A stretch of DNA of 64,000 bases from Prostheceraeus crozeri (lineage: Eukaryota > Platyhelminthes > Polycladida > Euryleptidae): positions 58,016-122,015 of the forward strand of contig CAJQUW010001789.1 of the NCBI GenBank assembly GCA_907163375.1, read 5' to 3'. This document shows positions 43,702 through 54,005 of the stretch, one piece after another. The notes below the pieces were generated by a model. That model did not search any database. It was not told the DNA's origin and worked only from the letters and a program-made list of their open reading frames with translations. Numbering within the stretch: the stretch's first letter is position 1; each line of letters begins with the position of its first letter. The position numbers and the translations under genes are program-made.

Positions 43702-46700
43702 TTATGCTAAGACGTCTCCTGAATGTGGTAGTGTGAGTTTAATTCTTTTGGCTGGAGGAATGTCTGTATCAGGATGTCCATGTGGAAGAGATATGTTATG
43801 TTCTAACCAGCACCTCTTATCCTCCCATGCTGAAAGCGCCCGTTTCCTAAAAGTATGAGTTTTGATCTCATGCGACTTAGATTTTAAGATTGTCATATTG
43901 ACAAACGTTATATTTTTATTTCTATAGGCTTCCCTGAAATTTTTATGTTTCATGTTAGAGACCAATGATCTTGATATGCCTTTAGCGCGCTTAATACTAT
44001 CGTCGCTATCCTTTAATTTCATACTGTACATTTTTGGACGGAGGAGAATCATTTCATCTATTTCCTTCCCTGCTGTCTCATCCTTAAAGCAGCCAAGTTT
44101 TGCCTTATTTTTGATGGAGTAGAGTGGGTGATCAGTAGGATAATTTGATGTATCAAAATATCTTTCTAAAGATTTTCCTACTTCATTGAAATTTAAATCT
44201 TTTTGAGTGGTAATACCTAAGAAGAAACTATCTGTATCACCACCCAACAAACGAACCTCTTTTACGAGAGGACATGGTTTTAGTATTTTATAAAAGAGTT
44301 GGTACATTTCAAGCTTAGAGTAATCTAGTACAGCTTGGCCAATATAGATGGGCTTGCACAACTCAACTTCAGATTTTATCATTTTAACACCTACAAGGTC
44401 CTCATCGATAATGTCTCTATCGATGAATAGAGGTGATGAGACCAATTTCTTAAATTTTTTAACATCATTGACTAGTTTATAGTTTACACGTTTTCTAACA
44501 TCCTCCATCGTCTTACCAAATAGACTATTATTCTTATACTTATAAAAATCTTTTTCAAAATTATTTTGGGCTAGTGCACGTTTCTGGCTGTTACTATCAA
44601 TATATGGTTTGAGGAAGGCTTTCTGTCTAAACTTAATAATGCGGTGAACTCTTTCTAAAATCATGCCCAATTCTAAATAAAATTTTAAGATGCCAAAGTG
44701 AACTAGATAGTTTTCCTTATCATATTGGGTGAGTAAAAGTTTGCGGCAAGGCTTATAGTCGCGCTGACCGCATGATTCTAAATCTATGAAATTGTTCCAT
44801 AAAGTCGGAAAACATATCTTTGATCACTTCACCTGATTCGGGTGCGAGTGGAAAATCTACGGTTTTATGTTTAATATTATTTGGATAGATTAGATCTATC
44901 TCAAAATAATATCCCCAATCACCTTCATCTGGAATTGCTAGTATGTTAGAAGGGTTGGAGAGATGCTGAATTTCACTATCATCTAACCAGCTAAACTCAG
45001 AGTGAGGGAGTGGTTTGGATAGTGAACTACCATATAAATTATTTTGGTCATAATACTTAAGATGAGTCTGATCATCATCTACTATTTTTGATTTTAACCT
45101 ATGTTTAATTTCAAATGTGAGACCACCGCGAATTCCTCGCTCAAATAAATTATACATCTCTGGATCTTGTAAGAGATGAATGGTCTCTCCAGTCATTTTA
45201 AAAGCAGACTTAAATGACATGGCTGGCAGACTGACAAAGTGGACGGGATCTAACTTATCTTCTTCTAATGCCACTGGTCAAAACTCCTGAAATACATCAG
45301 CCAGCAAAAATAAATCTAACTTAAGATAGGCGATCATATATTCACCAAATGTATGGCAGTCAAATTTTATCCATGCATCTTGTGCATGATCACAATCTTC
45401 GGTCTTACATTCTGCGCCGGTCAAATCATTTTTAAATTTGTCTATGGGTGGAAGAGAAGTCTCGCCGAGTTTACTAATCGCATCAAAATATGCATATGGA
45501 AAGACTCCTTTCCGTGTGATGACTTCATCGGTTAGATTTGGATATTGTTTCTTAAGATTTTGTGTTAGTGGAAGAGTCTTTAGATTTTGTACGAGAGAGG
45601 CCAGTGATGCAGTCATAAATTGGTAGGAATCTAAAAATTTTATATCAAAATAGACCGTCTTATTTTCTTTAGTTTTATCGACAGACACTTTTGCTGTCAT
45701 GGCCATAAACTTCTCTCTCGTTTGTGCTATTACATCAAACTTCCACACTTTCATTTGACATAAACTTCCTTTTATTATCATGTGGCTGTTGTAGCCCTTG
45801 AAATTATGGAAAATGACGGGTAATGTACGCCGTTTCATCCTAAGTGAAAAATTGCATTTTGAACATAGTGCGTTTCTAAATTTACCAGTGATGTGATCAT
45901 GGTCGCGCACTTTCTTAATCTTATCATCATCAAATGTTTTACTACATTTGAGACAAACGTTGCAACTATCAAATTTTGCTTGATCATCTGCTGTCATATG
46001 CAATGATCTGCGATAGAGTTCACCATCATACTTTTGTTGAAATTTTACAGCCTGTTCGAGGAATTGTAGGAATTGGCAAATACAATCCTCACCTTGCCAG
46101 ACGTGCATTTTATTTTTTCTATTTTGGAAATGGTCATGCCATACTTCATAGCAGGATATGGCTGCTGGCTTGTGGATGATATCATCGATATAGCATTCGA
46201 TGTCAGCATAGATGACACGAAGAGGACTTAGTTCATCGCCATTCTCTCTATATGAAAACTCCTTATCTTTGGGCATGCGCTCCATTTGTAGTTTACCTCG
46301 CTTACACCATCCGTAATGAGTTTCAAATCTATTTTTACTCCTAAAGTTGCGAATGCATTTGTCACAGTAATGGATCTCTGATGAGGTAGAATTTCTTAAG
46401 TGGTGGTATAAGCGAGAAATTTTGGGAATAACGCAGTAGTGCCATTCCTCACTATCATCCTGTCTTACTAATAAAAGGTTGACAACGTGGTCATAACAAC
46501 TCGAACGCGAGTTGTAGCGGACACCCTTCAATCCCTTTTCCCAAACATGGAGAACTATTTTGATGTTGTTCAATTTTTCAAATTTTTCTATATCTTTAAT
46601 TTTCATATCTTCACTATTGCAGTCATCAAACTTTAATTCATTCTCCCACTGTTGATACTTACTCTTACGGTATCGGCTATACTGTACATCATTATAGTGG

Positions 46701-47707
46701 AGAATGGAGAGGACGGCATACTTAAAACATTGCGATTCGCAATCTACAGAAATGACTGCTGTTTTATTTTTTAAATTTTTTGGAAGTTTAAAGGAGCCTT
46801 GTCCAGAGTAGTTCTCTAATAAAGTGATTTTAATCATGGCGGTCTCAATACCATCAAAAACGAGACCACTATCACGCTCGTTAAATTTATCTATGTTTAA
46901 TTTTAACCCTTGGATATGAAAATTTATCCAAGACTCGCAGTCTACAACTTCGGTTGCAGGAGAGGAGGGTATGTGAAACTCCAACCTTTCTACTATTTGA
47001 CCAGTATGGTGGTCGATTTTTGCATATTTTATTTTGAGATAGATGAGCGCCTTCATTCTAAAATTGACTAAATTGTTGAAGAGCGCACCAATCAAAGATG
47101 AATTTTGATGAAACCATTCTTCAAAGTCAGTAATGGTTTCTGAGGATTCCATCTGGTAGTTCCTCACTAAATTATTTATCGACACTTCAGAGAGTCGGAT
47201 AGAGGAGGTGCTGTTAGTATGACTATCGTCACTGTGTGTATGTCGAAGTCTATGTGAAGATAGTTCAAAACGTGACTCAAAAGACTGAATGCATAAATCG
47301 CAAGAAAAGGAGACATCGTTAACAGAATCATCCCCACCTTCGGAGATTGATGCTGACTTAGGTCTACAAACACCTCGCTTGATGTGTTGGATGAGATTGC
47401 GCTTCCTCGTGAAGATGTGTCCACAGTCAGCACATTCCCGATCGTTGCATTCCCGCGACAATGTTGACATGGAGTCGCTGTTGTTATCCAACTCGCTCGA
47501 GATGGGACTGGTATCACCTGAAAGAGAAATCATTCTATCATCTCTGTTAAAGTCTCAGTGTATTGTTACAACCTACCTTCACTCAACAGCTCTAAACTTT
47601 CCTCTAGAAGGGAGGGCTTTGGTGATGAAGTTGATGCCTGAAATTGAGGAAGATGCTATTAGCCACACGTTTGAGGGAGATGAGAGAGGAAATCTTCAAC
47701 TTACCAT
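43702..47707 (-). pseudogene. Protein-primed DNA polymerase B (pPolB), broken, with two 5' introns
   Basis: From the 5' end: a one-codon ATG exon, a 67-bp intron (47,704-47,638), a short exon, a 59-bp intron (47,576-47,518), then the main body. The body opens with two C2H2 fingers (CADCGHIFTRKRNLIQH, CDLCIQSFESRFELSSH), a domain also seen in a separate gene of this element, and a Cys/His-rich linker (HYCDKCIRNFRSKNRFETH). Exonuclease motifs are YADIECY, HNFKGYN and LDSYQF; polymerase motifs are DQNNLYGSSLSKPLP (A), NNSLFGKTMEDVRKR (B) and GGDTDSFF (C). It would copy the element from a terminal protein primer. The region is about the usual 1,100-1,200 codons. The gene is broken. Confidence 0.93.
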
Positions 47708-47781
47708 TTCAAGGAAATTATGTTTAAGGTTGATACTTCAACAAAATAGAGACCTCGCTCAAATAATACGTCTCAAATTTG

Positions 47782-47862
47782 GAATTCACTAGGGAGCAGT
47801 TCACTTGTACGCCTCAAATAATAACAGAATTCGCTAGACAACAGTTCACTTATACGTCTCAT
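47782..47862. repeat. 45-bp direct repeat in the divergent promoter region
   Basis: Two units begin with GAATTC and share CAGTTCACTT followed by TACG and CTC; the period is 45 bases. A partial third match (ACGTCTCAAATTTG) lies just to the left. They lie between the polymerase gene and the gene at 47,953, which diverge, so they may be binding sites. A CCAAT-type word (GATTGGTTGC) and a TATA-like TTTATACTTAAG follow toward the plus-strand gene. Confidence 0.65.
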
Positions 47863-47952
47863 GCTCATCATTCATTGGCTGTTCATTCTGATTGGTTGCT
47901 TGTTTATACTTAAGAATTAGAAAACATTTCAAAGTTATTATCCACAGTCAAC

Positions 47953-48408
47953 ATGACAAGCCCTCCGACAACACCGAACACGAAATTAGGGTTCTCTTCT
48001 CCATGCTCATCACCAAAGACGCTCGTTGCACCAAACGCTCCAACGAAGGGGAAGGTAGAGAAGGTGTACCGACTCGACAACATTAGAAAGTTGACATTAC
48101 CAGCGGACGACGAAGAGGAGAGTGTATGTGAGAAGGAGTGTCCCGACTTAACAGGCGTGAGGTGGAAGTATCTGCAGTACGATGCTGATGATGTGATGGA
48201 GATCACCAGCACCAAATTCCTACATCAATTATGGGAATGGTACACCCCTAAATCCCAGCTACGAACTATGGCGGAGTGGGAATACATCGATAAAGTGAGG
48301 CTCGCGGTAGAAGAACAATTGAAGCAAGTGAACTGTTTTTGTAATCTGTGTGAAGCCAGACTCTGGGACGATATTGACGATGAAGACCTTTTGAAATACA
48401 TGCCATAA
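47953..48408 (+). CDS. Unknown Polinton protein, divergent to the polymerase
   Basis: A 151-residue protein with a Ser/Pro/Thr-rich start (TSPPTTPNTKLGFSSP), an acidic patch (PADDEEESVCEKECPDL), an aromatic core (FLHQLWEWYTPKSQLRTMAE) and a Cys-containing end (VNCFCNLCEARLWDDIDDED). I do not recognise it. The first ATG after the TATA-like region was used. Placement opposite the polymerase suggests an early or regulatory role, which is inference only. Confidence 0.6.
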   Translation: MTSPPTTPNTKLGFSSPCSSPKTLVAPNAPTKGKVEKVYRLDNIRKLTLPADDEEESVCEKECPDLTGVRWKYLQYDADDVMEITSTKFLHQLWEWYTPKSQLRTMAEWEYIDKVRLAVEEQLKQVNCFCNLCEARLWDDIDDEDLLKYMP

Positions 48409-48957
48409 TAAATTTTTATTTCGTATTATCTTTGCTTTCATACTGACTTACTTGAATGGGGTTTAAGTGGATGATTTAACCATGTATACTTTTTCATTTG
48501 GAAATAGTAGCACACTTAGTTTAACTTGCAAATCTTATAACATTTCATATGGGTGATAATGGTAGATGAAATAGTGTTAGTCACATTTAAAATTAAGATA
48601 GCTTACATGATTCTGGGATAGCAATCGACTGCGATCCATGTGTAAAGAGCTTGTTAGACTACGGAAGAGAAAAGTGTGTTATGTTGCGTGTGGCGCGTGA
48701 GTGTCCTCCCATTTCATTCCATTCATCAATTCGTCTCATTGATAGAGACAGGTAGAACTCATGGTTCTCATAACGTATGCAATGGAAAGTTTATAAGGCA
48801 ACCTTCGACAGTTGGCTAAATGTCGCTCTGGCGCGAATGCATACTACGTTGAGACAGAGACAACCACTTGCAAACATGACGCAGAGAGGTTTAACAAGAT
48901 TGACCATTGCCGAATGTCCCTTGCGGTATACATAGCTACGGGTTTCACCGCCGCCCT
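48409..48957. other. Intergenic stretch in Polinton 1
   Basis: Starts with AATAAA-type words at the end of the preceding gene. No other feature could be supported. Short minus-strand frames near 48,800-48,990 may belong to the 3' part of the neighbouring minus-strand block. Confidence 0.5.
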
Positions 48958-50452
48958 TTACAGGAACGCCCGTCGAAAGGAAGTATTGCACCGAACGTCA
49001 TTTGCAACGTTCAAGTTGACTGATAGCAGATTCAACTTAATGATAGTATTCGCCAGTCTGAAGACTGGCCAGGGCAAACCGCGTGGAGGTTCTATCATGT
49101 CTTGCCCCTTGGTGGCCCTTATCAGAGCCGTTGGTTCGTTCTCGGGAGTGAAGTGATGGGATGGTGAAGGCAGGGAAAAGATCTGCAATGAAAATGATAT
49201 GTATTAGAATAGGATGTACTATCTTATTTGCTTTTCACTTACCAAGTTAGCCATCCTTGGGTAGTCTCGCGGGCTTCCTCACTGAAAATTTATTGAGTTG
49301 CCCGCGCATACAGAGTGTGGCGTGTAGACATTTTTTGTTTGGATGCCCATTGTAACAAATGATGCTCTCGTCCAGATTTTGGTTGACGAGGACTCGACCG
49401 TCCAGATGGTTATCCCGAATAGGGATGTGGAACTCAAACATTCTGTCCTCATTCAAGCGATTCCATTCATTCCTCATGTGCTCCAACATCGCAAACGACT
49501 ATCTCTCATCACCCTGCCTCTCACTCCTCTCCAACTCAGCATTCCTCGCTCTCAGCACAGTCATCTCCTTCATCAACTCCTCATACTTCGACACTGCCTC
49601 TCTCATTCTCCTCTCTGCAGCACTCGTCCTCTTCTCTCGCTCATCATTCTCGTCTTCCAACACTCGCGACTTCTCCTTCAACTCTTTCACAATACGCCTC
49701 ATACGGATAGTCTCATCCGCCACCTCCTTACATCGCACCTCCTTCATTTTCAGCTCACTCAACTCGTCCAACACTCTCTCATTCACCTTCTTCAAACTTT
49801 CATAGCGATCAAGCAACAAAGCATGTGCCGCTTGCTGCGACACATGCTTCTTCTACATATCCTCATCCCACCGCACCGACTGCATACGTAACCCACCACT
49901 CTTCACTATTGGGGAAGATGAGCTCTGCGGGGGGTCCACGATCACGTGCTCGGACACCTCCGAGTCCGAAGAGCTTATCTTCCTCACTCGCTTCCTCACT
50001 TGCTCCCTATCCAAATCCACATCATCCTCATCATCACTCTCAAACACTCTCTTCCGCCGCATCTCGGCCTTCAAACCAGCCACAGCATTCTCCACAGCTT
50101 TCTCCACAACATTCTCCACAGCATTCCCACTAGCATTCTCAACAACATTCTCGGCCTCAGGTTTCTTGGCCTCTATCTCTTTCCTCAACATTCGCTCCTT
50201 CTCAGCACTCATCACCTCCACAAATCCCAAATCGTTCACCAACCCTCCTGTACACCCACCATGCCTCGCATAGAACTCGGCCTCCTGCCCAACAACCGAC
50301 AACACCCTGCACTTCACACAGGCAACCCTACTCAGGATAACCATGTGGCCGGTCCCTGCCTTCTTAATATGATTCTTAATTTCGTCTTGGCGGTTGATCC
50401 GACCGCACACACACATTTTTACATGGAATTTTCTATTCCTGTCGCTTGTCAT
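48958..50452 (-). pseudogene. Minus-strand accessory block: zinc-binding, acidic and coiled-coil protein, broken
   Basis: The block opens with MTSDRNRKFHVKMCVCGRIN and a Cys/His pattern reaching to HGGCTGG, suggesting a zinc-binding head. A degenerate short repeat follows (VVENASGNAVENVVEKAVEN), then an acidic patch (FESDDEDDVDLD), a basic patch (REQVRKRVRK), and a long charged helix likely to form a coiled coil (RMRRIVKELKEKSRVLEDEN). The far end has NGHPNKKCLHATLCMRGQ. A candidate 60-bp intron (GTAAGTG donor, TTGCAG acceptor) lies at 49,183-49,242. I do not recognise the protein. It is broken, and could be a cargo gene or a replication accessory such as a terminal-protein partner. Confidence 0.5.
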
Positions 50453-50495
50453 GATTAGCTGTAAGATAATGAAATTTGTATAAGTTTTGAATCAT

Positions 50496-51137
50496 GTAGT
50501 ATACGGCCTAAAGCATAACACTTAGTGAGGAATGATAGATTTGAGTGAAGTGAGTGGCACTCGACCCCGTCGACAGCCCGAAGGCCTTGTACTGATTACT
50601 AGGGAAGTGTAAGATCTTTCCCGATACCCGCTGTTTACAGCTTAAGACATCAATGTCACTGCCCCGATGTGGGAGCAGCAGCGTCGAGGATCATTGTCAC
50701 TGCCCCGAAGTGGTAACAGCAACGCCGAGCCAAAGGTAGTGATCAGTAGCTGGGATCTAACCCCTCAAAGCTGCCTTAGACTTAGTCAAATTTAAAATCT
50801 GATGGCAGATTTGAATGTAGTATACGGCCTAAAGCATAACACTTGGTGAGGAATGATAGATTTATGTGAAGTGAGTGGCACTCGACCCCGTCGATAGCCC
50901 GAAATCCTTGTACTGATTACTAGGGAAGTGTAAGATCTTTCCCGATACCCGCTGTTTACAGCTTAAGACATCGATGTCACTGCCCCGATGTGGCAGCAGC
51001 AGCGTCGAGGATCATTGTCACTGCCCCGAAGTGGTAACTGCAACGCCGAGCCAAAGGTAGTGATCAGTAGCTGGGATCTAACCCCTCAAAGCTGCCTTAG
51101 ACTTAGTCAAATTTAAAATCTGATGGCAGATTTGAAC
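50496..51137. repeat. Two tandem 321-bp non-coding repeats near the right end
   Basis: The unit starts GTAGTATACGGCCTAAAGCA and ends TGGCAGATTTGAA; the second copy follows without a gap and differs at only a handful of positions. Inside each unit a shorter motif (GTCACTGCCCCGA) also occurs twice. Neither strand has a significant open frame. It may be a structured RNA, a replication or packaging element, or an inserted repeat; the sequence does not decide. Confidence 0.85.
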
Positions 51138-51712
51138 TCAGCATACTTGAAAACCTCAGATTACATGTTAAAACTCTGAAAAAACTGAAAATTAAGAATT
51201 TTTAAAAAATTCCGCATTTTACTACTCATACTACTTTTAAAAAAAATTTTATCAGTAGTAAGGACATAATCAAACTCTATCACACAAACTTTGAAGTAAG
51301 AAGATAGCTTGCCTACTTCAAAAGATAGAGTCATGTGAAATCCCGATATCGGGAGCTCAGAGCGACGACCGTCGCTTACCTCGTCTTTCGATGAAGTGAT
51401 GAGAACTTAGGTTGCAGCGCCTTATATAGTCAGAGAAGAAAACTTAAAATGGCTCTATCTCCGAAAGTGTTGATCGTAGCGACATGCGGTTTGTTGCAAA
51501 CGATTCGTCTCATCATGTTCTATCATATGACACCTGAACCATTCTCATGTGACCACGGGAAGTGGGTGGCTCAGCACATGGCCATGTAACATGCCACAAG
51601 TGAAAAAATTCCTAAGTGTGGGAGCTCCAGTGTGGTGAAAATTTTGAAAAATTTTAAACTTCCGAATTTCAATTTGGGACCCTTACCAAAACTTTTTTTA
51701 ACACTTTTCACT
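51138..51712. other. Non-coding stretch before the right terminal repeat, with palindromes
   Basis: Holds the palindrome CCCGATATCGGG near 51,343 and, shortly after, the inverted repeat AGCGACG/CGTCGCT. The sequence then resembles the subterminal segments found at the left ends of both Polintons (wording such as AATGGCTCTATC, GATGAGACGAATC). No gene was recognised. Confidence 0.55.
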
Positions 51713-52466
51713 GATATCCCCCGGGGGGGTGGAGAAATTTGATGAAAAATGTTTTGGTAAAGGTCCCAGGTCGAAATTCGACACTTTGGAAAATTTTTTA
51801 ATTTTACCCATACAAAGTCACTCTGACACTTAGGATTTTTTCGTGAAAACCAAGGTCTGACCTAAAATCTTGAAATGGCTCTAACTTTTGAACGGCTGAA
51901 CCGATTGAGATGGGACCACCGACGTTCAATTTCTCTCACTCTTAGCTTTCGATTGATATAAGGCACGACCTAGTCCGACCACGGCAAGCCACCTTTCCGG
52001 AGGGGGAGGGGGTGAAAAAATTTTGTTAACCCAACTTTTGACGAGAAACACGATGGGAGTGGTCTCGCACCGAAATTCTACCATTCCAACCTGGCCGGCA
52101 CACAACGCCAGCCTAGCCAGCACACCACGCCAGCCTGGCCGGCGCACCACGAACAACCTCTGGCAACTCCAACCTCTGTCGTTCCAGAGGGGGGGAGTCG
52201 GACTCGAAGAAACTAGGTGTCGGACTAGGACGGCCGCCCTAGTGTGACAGGGGGAGTCGGACTCGAAGAAACTAGGTGTCGGAATTAGGCGGCCGCCCTA
52301 GTCTGACAGGGGGAGTCGGACTCGAAGAAACTAGGTGTCGGACTAGGGCGGCCGCCCTAGTCTGACAGGGGGGAGTCGGACTCGAAGAAACTAGGTGTCG
52401 GACTAGGGCGGCCGCCCTAGTCTGACAGGGGGGCGCAGTTTGGGTGTTCCCAGTTTTATTACTACT
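51713..52466 (-). repeat. Polinton 1 right terminal inverted repeat
   Basis: Reverse complement of the left end. It is about 110 bases longer than the left copy, mainly because the 59-bp palindrome-bearing unit is repeated about four times here while the 22-bp minisatellite is shorter. Small differences accumulate along the pair. Confidence 0.92.
52186..52423 (+). repeat. 59-60-bp minisatellite with 20-bp palindrome in the right terminal repeat
   Basis: Four consecutive units start near 52,186, 52,246, 52,305 and 52,364. Each carries a palindrome; the last two have the perfect form ACTAGGGCGGCCGCCCTAGT, and the first two are slightly degenerate. The left end has a single near-perfect copy. 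The last unit lies about 40 bases from the element terminus, which fits a role in end recognition or replication, though that is inference. Confidence 0.9.
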
Positions 52467-52472
52467 AAGGTT

Positions 52473-53147
52473 GTTGGTTAGGAATCCTCGAACTTCTAAA
52501 ACTCAGTGTAGGCTAGAAGCAGGTTTTGGAGCAGCGTGGGTTTGAGCTTCCTTCACCTCTTCAGTTCCAGAATGAAAAGAATTCAAACGTAGCTTTGGGC
52601 TATTGACAGTAGCATTTACATAAAAAATTAGGATTAATGACCTCATAATGAACATTGCTCACCAATCTGAATTCAGCCACCCTAGAACACTAGGCCTATA
52701 CCTCAGCGACACAGTGAAGAACCATTTTCTTCAAATTACACAGTTGTGTCAGTTGTTCTCTCATTTACGAGTATCAATTTGCGTTCAACAAAGGTATCAG
52801 ATTTCAGCTTCGCCCCAACCATCATAATGTTGCATGCGGTCATCAGTAGCTAGCATGCTGGCAGGTATTGAAACTTTCCTGTAATTTGAATCATCGTACG
52901 CGAATAACTTAATTAAAATTTGTCTCATCTTTCATTTAAATATGCTAATTTTCTGTGCAGCATTTTAACACGAGGAAGTTTTGGTGTTACAAAGCTTAAA
53001 TTTGTAATCTAGGATATGCTGTATGATAAAAAATAAGCGTGTGCTGTTTACGAGAAATTCATATGACTCGAATTGTGTCATGTAAGGTATTCAAATATAA
53101 CATCTGGCAGTTTGTGTTTGAAATGAATTGTGACATCAAGCATTGTT
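52473..53147. other. Flank between Polinton 1 and the inverted terminal repeat
   Basis: No frame or motif recognised. If the CAGGGTG repeats on both sides form one old element, this is its right interior. Confidence 0.45.
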
Positions 53148-53264
53148 GTAAACAAAACCTAAGGGTCTCATCACTATATGTGATGAATCAAATATGATTT
53201 TGAACATTTTCTATTACAATGACAGTGAGTTAAAACCAGGTACAAGCTTTATGGACACCCTGCA
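53148..53264 (-). repeat. Terminal repeat of an unassigned DNA transposon, right copy
   Basis: The reverse complement begins CAGGGTGTCCATAAAGCTTG and continues with CCTGGTTTTAACTCACTGTC, matching the repeat beside the mariner at 29,643. Similarity runs for about 117 bases with scattered substitutions, so the pair is older than the Polinton. Confidence 0.65.
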
Positions 53265-54005
53265 TTTCACGAGGCCTTTCGCCCGACTCTTATTAAGTGA
53301 AACTTCGGGAAGAAACAAAGCTAGTGCACAATGGTCTGATATACAAAATGAAAGAAAGTGCATTAAAGTCAAATCTATGGCAGTGTGAGAGTCAATGCAG
53401 ATTGTTTTTGGATGCACAATACTGGACGGAGATAAGTATCCGAACGATCGGGTCCGAACGCAACCGCTCTGGCATTCCCTGCTGTTGAGCCCAAAATTGC
53501 CTTCACCACCAAGCGCATTCCGGTTCGATATCTCAAGGATCTGCTGCTTCTCTCCTGTGTGCTAACGTAGTCTACAAATTTGAATATAACTGTGCAACAG
53601 TTATGTTCGGCGCACAGAGAGATGGCTTCTGCGACGTGCGTACAAACACCTGCCAACGTAGGCCATGCGAGGATACACAAGACCGAGATCATCAGCAGAT
53701 CCAAACAGCGCAGTAACACGACACGTGACCACCTGCCTTTCATTCGCAGCTGACAGACCAAAGCTGTCATTTTTCAACCTCATCGTGACGTCACACCGTC
53801 CACTGCTTCTACCCTAGAAGCTATGTTCATATACGCGATCTCCGTCCAGTATTGTGCATCCAAAACCAATCTGTGTTGATTCGCACACCGCCATGGATTT
53901 GACTTTAATTCACTTTTTTTCATTTTTTATAATATAAGACCATTTTACACTAGCATTGCTTCTTCCCGAAGTTTCGGGTCGGGAGAAGGACTTCGTGAAA
54001 TACAT
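53265..54005. mobile_element. Foldback element with ~175-bp inverted arms
   Basis: The left arm (about 53,265-53,440) contains AACTTCGGGAAGAAACAAAG, AAAGTCAAATCTATGGC and TTTTTGGATGCACAATACTG followed by GACGGAGAT; the right arm (about 53,830-54,005) is its diverged inverse. A central 390 bases are unrelated to the arms. The open frames in it match nothing I know. It abuts the CAGGGTG repeat directly. No convincing target duplication was seen, so the superfamily is unassigned. Confidence 0.75.

Larger units (their letters stand above)
30214..52466. mobile_element. Polinton (Maverick) element 1, nearly complete fossil
   Basis: The element begins AGTAGTAATAAAAC and ends with the inverse GTTTTATTACTACT, giving the AG...CT ends expected of the family, and is flanked by the perfect 6-base duplication AAGGTT (30,208-30,213 and 52,467-52,472). 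Length is 22,253 bases. All the core modules are present: DNA polymerase B, integrase, packaging ATPase, protease, major capsid and penton-like proteins. Genes run rightward from the left end to 39.2 kb, then alternate in convergent and divergent blocks. It looks close to whole but has roughly eight to ten breaks and is treated as inactive. A second family member begins near 58.9 kb with about 2% difference, so insertion was geologically recent. Confidence 0.96.

Noticed and set aside
45353-46179. Short plus-strand frames within the polymerase region
   Set aside because: All are antisense to polymerase coding sequence with clear motifs on the minus strand.
47289-47792. Plus-strand frame opposite the start of the polymerase gene
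   Set aside because: It is antisense to polymerase exons and introns; the minus strand has zinc fingers and consistent splice sites.
49343-50458. Several long plus-strand Ser/His/Leu-rich frames
   Set aside because: They are antisense shadows of the acidic, Glu/Lys-rich coiled-coil protein on the minus strand.
53375-53770. 131-codon minus-strand frame
   Set aside because: It spans an arm and the core of the foldback element and has no recognisable domain.
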